A stretch of DNA of 16,093 nucleotides, taken from assembly GCF_934754925.1 (NCBI RefSeq), contig NZ_CAKVJA010000054.1:1-16093 (forward strand). The letters are read 5' to 3'. The notes beneath the pieces were generated by a model. The model was not told where the DNA came from and searched no databases. It saw only the letters and a program-made list of their open reading frames with translations. This document shows positions 14,330 to 16,093 of the stretch, piece after piece. Numbering within the stretch: position 1 is the stretch's first letter; every line of letters starts with the position of its first letter. This DNA comes from an uncultured Clostridium sp. GTDB taxonomy: Bacteria > Bacillota > Clostridia > Clostridiales > Clostridiaceae. Position numbers and translations under genes: made by a program.

Positions 14330-15259
14330 ATGCGTAATTTATTTAATAAGTTATTTTATGTTTATGATATGTGGGGAATAGGCATATATGAAGGAGATGA
14401 TATACATAAAATTTATCCTTCTAAAAATGCTAAAGTACCTGTGTTATCAGGAAAAGATGTAACTGATTGTAAAGCCAGATTTGTAGCTGATCCTTTTATG
14501 ATTAAGCATGATAATGTTTGGTATATGTTTTTTGAAATTTATGATGATGTAAAGAGTAAAGGACTAATAGGAGTAGCAACAAGTAATGATGCTTATAAGT
14601 GGGAATATAAAAAGATAGTTTTAGAGGAAGATTTTCATTTATCATATCCATATGTGTTTAAATTAAATAATAAAATATATATGATACCTGAAACAGGAGA
14701 AAGTGGGTATATAAAGATATATGAAGCTATTAATTTTCCGTATGAATGGAAATGTATTTCTAATATAATAGAGGGAAACTATTGGGATCCTAGTTTAGTT
14801 ATACATGATGATAAGTTTTGGATTTTTGCTAAGGGTGAAAAGCCTTATAAAGATAGCTTATACTTATTCTATTCTGATAGTTTAGAATCAGGATGGAAGG
14901 CTCATTGTTGTAATCCTATAATAAAGGAAGATGCAGTTAGATGTAGGCCGGGTGGAAGAATAATCAAAGATAATGGAAAGCTATATAGATATTCACAAGA
15001 TTGCTCTATACATTATGGTAAATCTACTATAGCGTTTGAAATAGAGACTATGACTACTAAAGAGTACAAGGAAAAAGAGTTGGGTGTTATTATTAAGGGC
15101 TGCGATATTAATAAGACTTGGAATAAGGATGGTATGCATACAGTTGATATACAGAATGTTAATGACAGGTATTTAGCAGCTGTTGATGGATTTTATTATA
15201 AAAGAGTAAATAAGATAAGTAGAAATATAGAGTTCTTATTAAGAAAAATTAAAAAATAA
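14330..15259 (+). CDS. Standalone beta-propeller protein resembling the GINT1 N-terminal / GH43-like domain
   Basis: A 309-residue protein without signal peptide or membrane segment. It contains at least four repeats that look like propeller blades, each built on a D/Y-P, hydrophobic strand, Asp/Asn turn and aromatic strand pattern: VADPFMIKHDNVWYMFFE (52-69), LSYPYVFKLNNKIYMIPE (104-121), YWDPSLVIHDDKFWIFAKG (151-169) and RPGGRIIKDNGKLYRYSQD (206-224), followed by KDGMHTVDIQ (266-275). These match, from memory, the domain named for the N-terminal part of plant glucosamine inositolphosphorylceramide transferase, which is related in fold to GH43/GH32 propellers and recurs in bacterial surface-sugar clusters. 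Its activity there is unknown. It might be a sugar transferase partner, a binding protein or a modifying enzyme. The AAGGGAGG site lies within the end of the previous gene, so translation is probably coupled. The fold call is fairly confident; I assign no function. Confidence 0.72.
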   Translation: MRNLFNKLFYVYDMWGIGIYEGDDIHKIYPSKNAKVPVLSGKDVTDCKARFVADPFMIKHDNVWYMFFEIYDDVKSKGLIGVATSNDAYKWEYKKIVLEEDFHLSYPYVFKLNNKIYMIPETGESGYIKIYEAINFPYEWKCISNIIEGNYWDPSLVIHDDKFWIFAKGEKPYKDSLYLFYSDSLESGWKAHCCNPIIKEDAVRCRPGGRIIKDNGKLYRYSQDCSIHYGKSTIAFEIETMTTKEYKEKELGVIIKGCDINKTWNKDGMHTVDIQNVNDRYLAAVDGFYYKRVNKISRNIEFLLRKIKK

Positions 15260-15285
15260 TAAAATATTATAGGGGATTAGAGTAA

Positions 15286-16093
15286 ATGAAGAAAAAGATA
15301 CTTTTAATAATTGCATTTATATTAATTTGTACAATTGGAGTTTGGGGTATTACTCAGTATAAAACGAGAGCTTTGCAAAATAAAGTTTTAATACATGAAT
15401 CTGATACACTGTCTATTACTATTGAGCCAGTGATAAAAGAAGAGGAAAATTTAAAAATGTGGGTAGCTACAATTAAAATTAAGGATGCCAATCAAATAAA
15501 GTCTGCTTTTTCAGGGGGAGATTTTAATAGTGGTATAAAAGAAAAGACTTCTAAGATGGCCAAAGATAATGATGCTATTTTAGCTATAAATGGATCTGCA
15601 GTTAACTTTACAGATAAAGGAATTATAGTAAGAGATGGTGAGGTTTATAGAAGTAAAACTAATGATTGTGCTCCATTAGTTATTGATAATAATGGTGATT
15701 TTAAGGTATATAGTTTAGGTGAAAAAACTGCTGATGAATTAGTTGAAGAAGGTGCAATGCATACATATGATTTTGGACCAGAGCTTGTAGTGAATGGAAA
15801 AATACCGGAGAATTTTCAAAATCAGGCTTGGTTTTTTGAAGATTTACAGCCTAAAACAGCTATTGGACAAAAAGGACCTTTAGAATATGTTGTTATAGTT
15901 GCAGATGGAAGAAGTAGTGAATCTAAGGGAATATCTAATGGACAATTAGCAGAAGAGTTTATTAATAGAGGATGTAATATTGCTTATAATTTAGATGGGG
16001 GTGGTTCTAGTACATTATGGTTTAAAGGAAATGTTATAAATAATCCATCGGATATAATAGGAGAAAGAAGGATTTACGATATATTATATTTTA
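15286..16093 (+). CDS. Membrane-anchored phosphodiester glycosidase family (NAGPA-like) protein, 3' partial
   Basis: The frame opens at the ATG at 15286, 9 nt after an AGGGGA site, and stays open to the window edge, giving 269 residues without a stop. Residues 4-21 form one hydrophobic segment after MKKK, a signal anchor or uncleaved signal peptide, so the rest should lie outside the cell. The body matches the family of N-acetylglucosamine-1-phosphodiester alpha-N-acetylglucosaminidase: AILAINGSAVNFTDKGIIVRDGEV (97-120), a PKTAIGQ segment (189-195), YVVIVADGRS (201-210) and the hallmark NLDGGGSSTLW (235-245). Members cleave or handle sugar-1-phosphodiesters and are common at the ends of Firmicutes exopolysaccharide operons. 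It may trim or release lipid- or phosphate-linked polymer, but this is inferred. Little of the domain seems to be missing. Confidence 0.85.
   Translation, partial: MKKKILLIIAFILICTIGVWGITQYKTRALQNKVLIHESDTLSITIEPVIKEEENLKMWVATIKIKDANQIKSAFSGGDFNSGIKEKTSKMAKDNDAILAINGSAVNFTDKGIIVRDGEVYRSKTNDCAPLVIDNNGDFKVYSLGEKTADELVEEGAMHTYDFGPELVVNGKIPENFQNQAWFFEDLQPKTAIGQKGPLEYVVIVADGRSSESKGISNGQLAEEFINRGCNIAYNLDGGGSSTLWFKGNVINNPSDIIGERRIYDILYF

Noticed and set aside
1..16093. CRISPR arrays, tRNA or rRNA genes, insertion sequences and attachment sites
   Set aside because: Reading both strands by eye, I found no repeat-spacer pattern, RNA gene, transposase motif or inverted terminal repeats. The coding density leaves almost no room for them.

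Overview
The window is a 16 kb slice of a surface-polysaccharide (capsule or exopolysaccharide) assembly locus from a low-G+C Gram-positive bacterium. It is most likely a Clostridium or close relative. The DNA is strongly AT-rich, codon choice is AT-biased (AGA, ATA, TTA), and purine-rich Shine-Dalgarno sites of the AGGAGG or GGGGG type precede almost every gene. The polymerase is of the EpsG type common in Firmicutes. No gene is decisive for species.

Layout: sixteen genes all lie on the + strand, and no gap exceeds about 60 bases. I see no internal terminator or convincing promoter, so the window reads as the middle of one long operon. Both ends cut through genes. A GT4 glycosyltransferase lacks its 5' end at position 1. 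A phosphodiester-glycosidase-family protein starts at 15286 and runs off the right edge. In order: GT4 (partial); a dTDP-sugar 3,4-ketoisomerase and a PLP aminotransferase that make a 3-amino-3,6-dideoxyhexose; two GT2 enzymes; an EpsG/Wzy-type polymerase; a GT32; a left-handed beta-helix acetyltransferase; a GT4; a polysaccharide pyruvyl transferase; a third GT2; a GT11 fucosyltransferase; a Wzx flippase; a GT6 enzyme; a second GT4 paralogous to the first; a standalone beta-propeller protein; and the partial phosphodiester glycosidase.

How they work together: glycosyltransferases in the cytosol build a lipid-linked repeat unit, Wzx flips it, and the EpsG-type protein polymerises it outside. 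Decorations are an amino-dideoxy sugar (probably Qui3N, judged from two stereochemistry residues), a pyruvate ketal and an acetyl group. Nine glycosyltransferases suggest a large or branched repeat. The initiating phosphoglycosyltransferase, the chain-length regulators, and the genes for dTDP-4-keto-6-deoxyglucose and GDP-fucose are not in the window.

The most interesting signal is the GT11 alpha-1,2-fucosyltransferase close to a GT6 enzyme, a homologue of the human ABO blood-group transferases that carries the bacterial NXN motif. Together these could build Fuc(alpha1-2)[Gal or GalNAc(alpha1-3)]Gal, a blood-group B- or A-like determinant, on a Gram-positive surface polymer.
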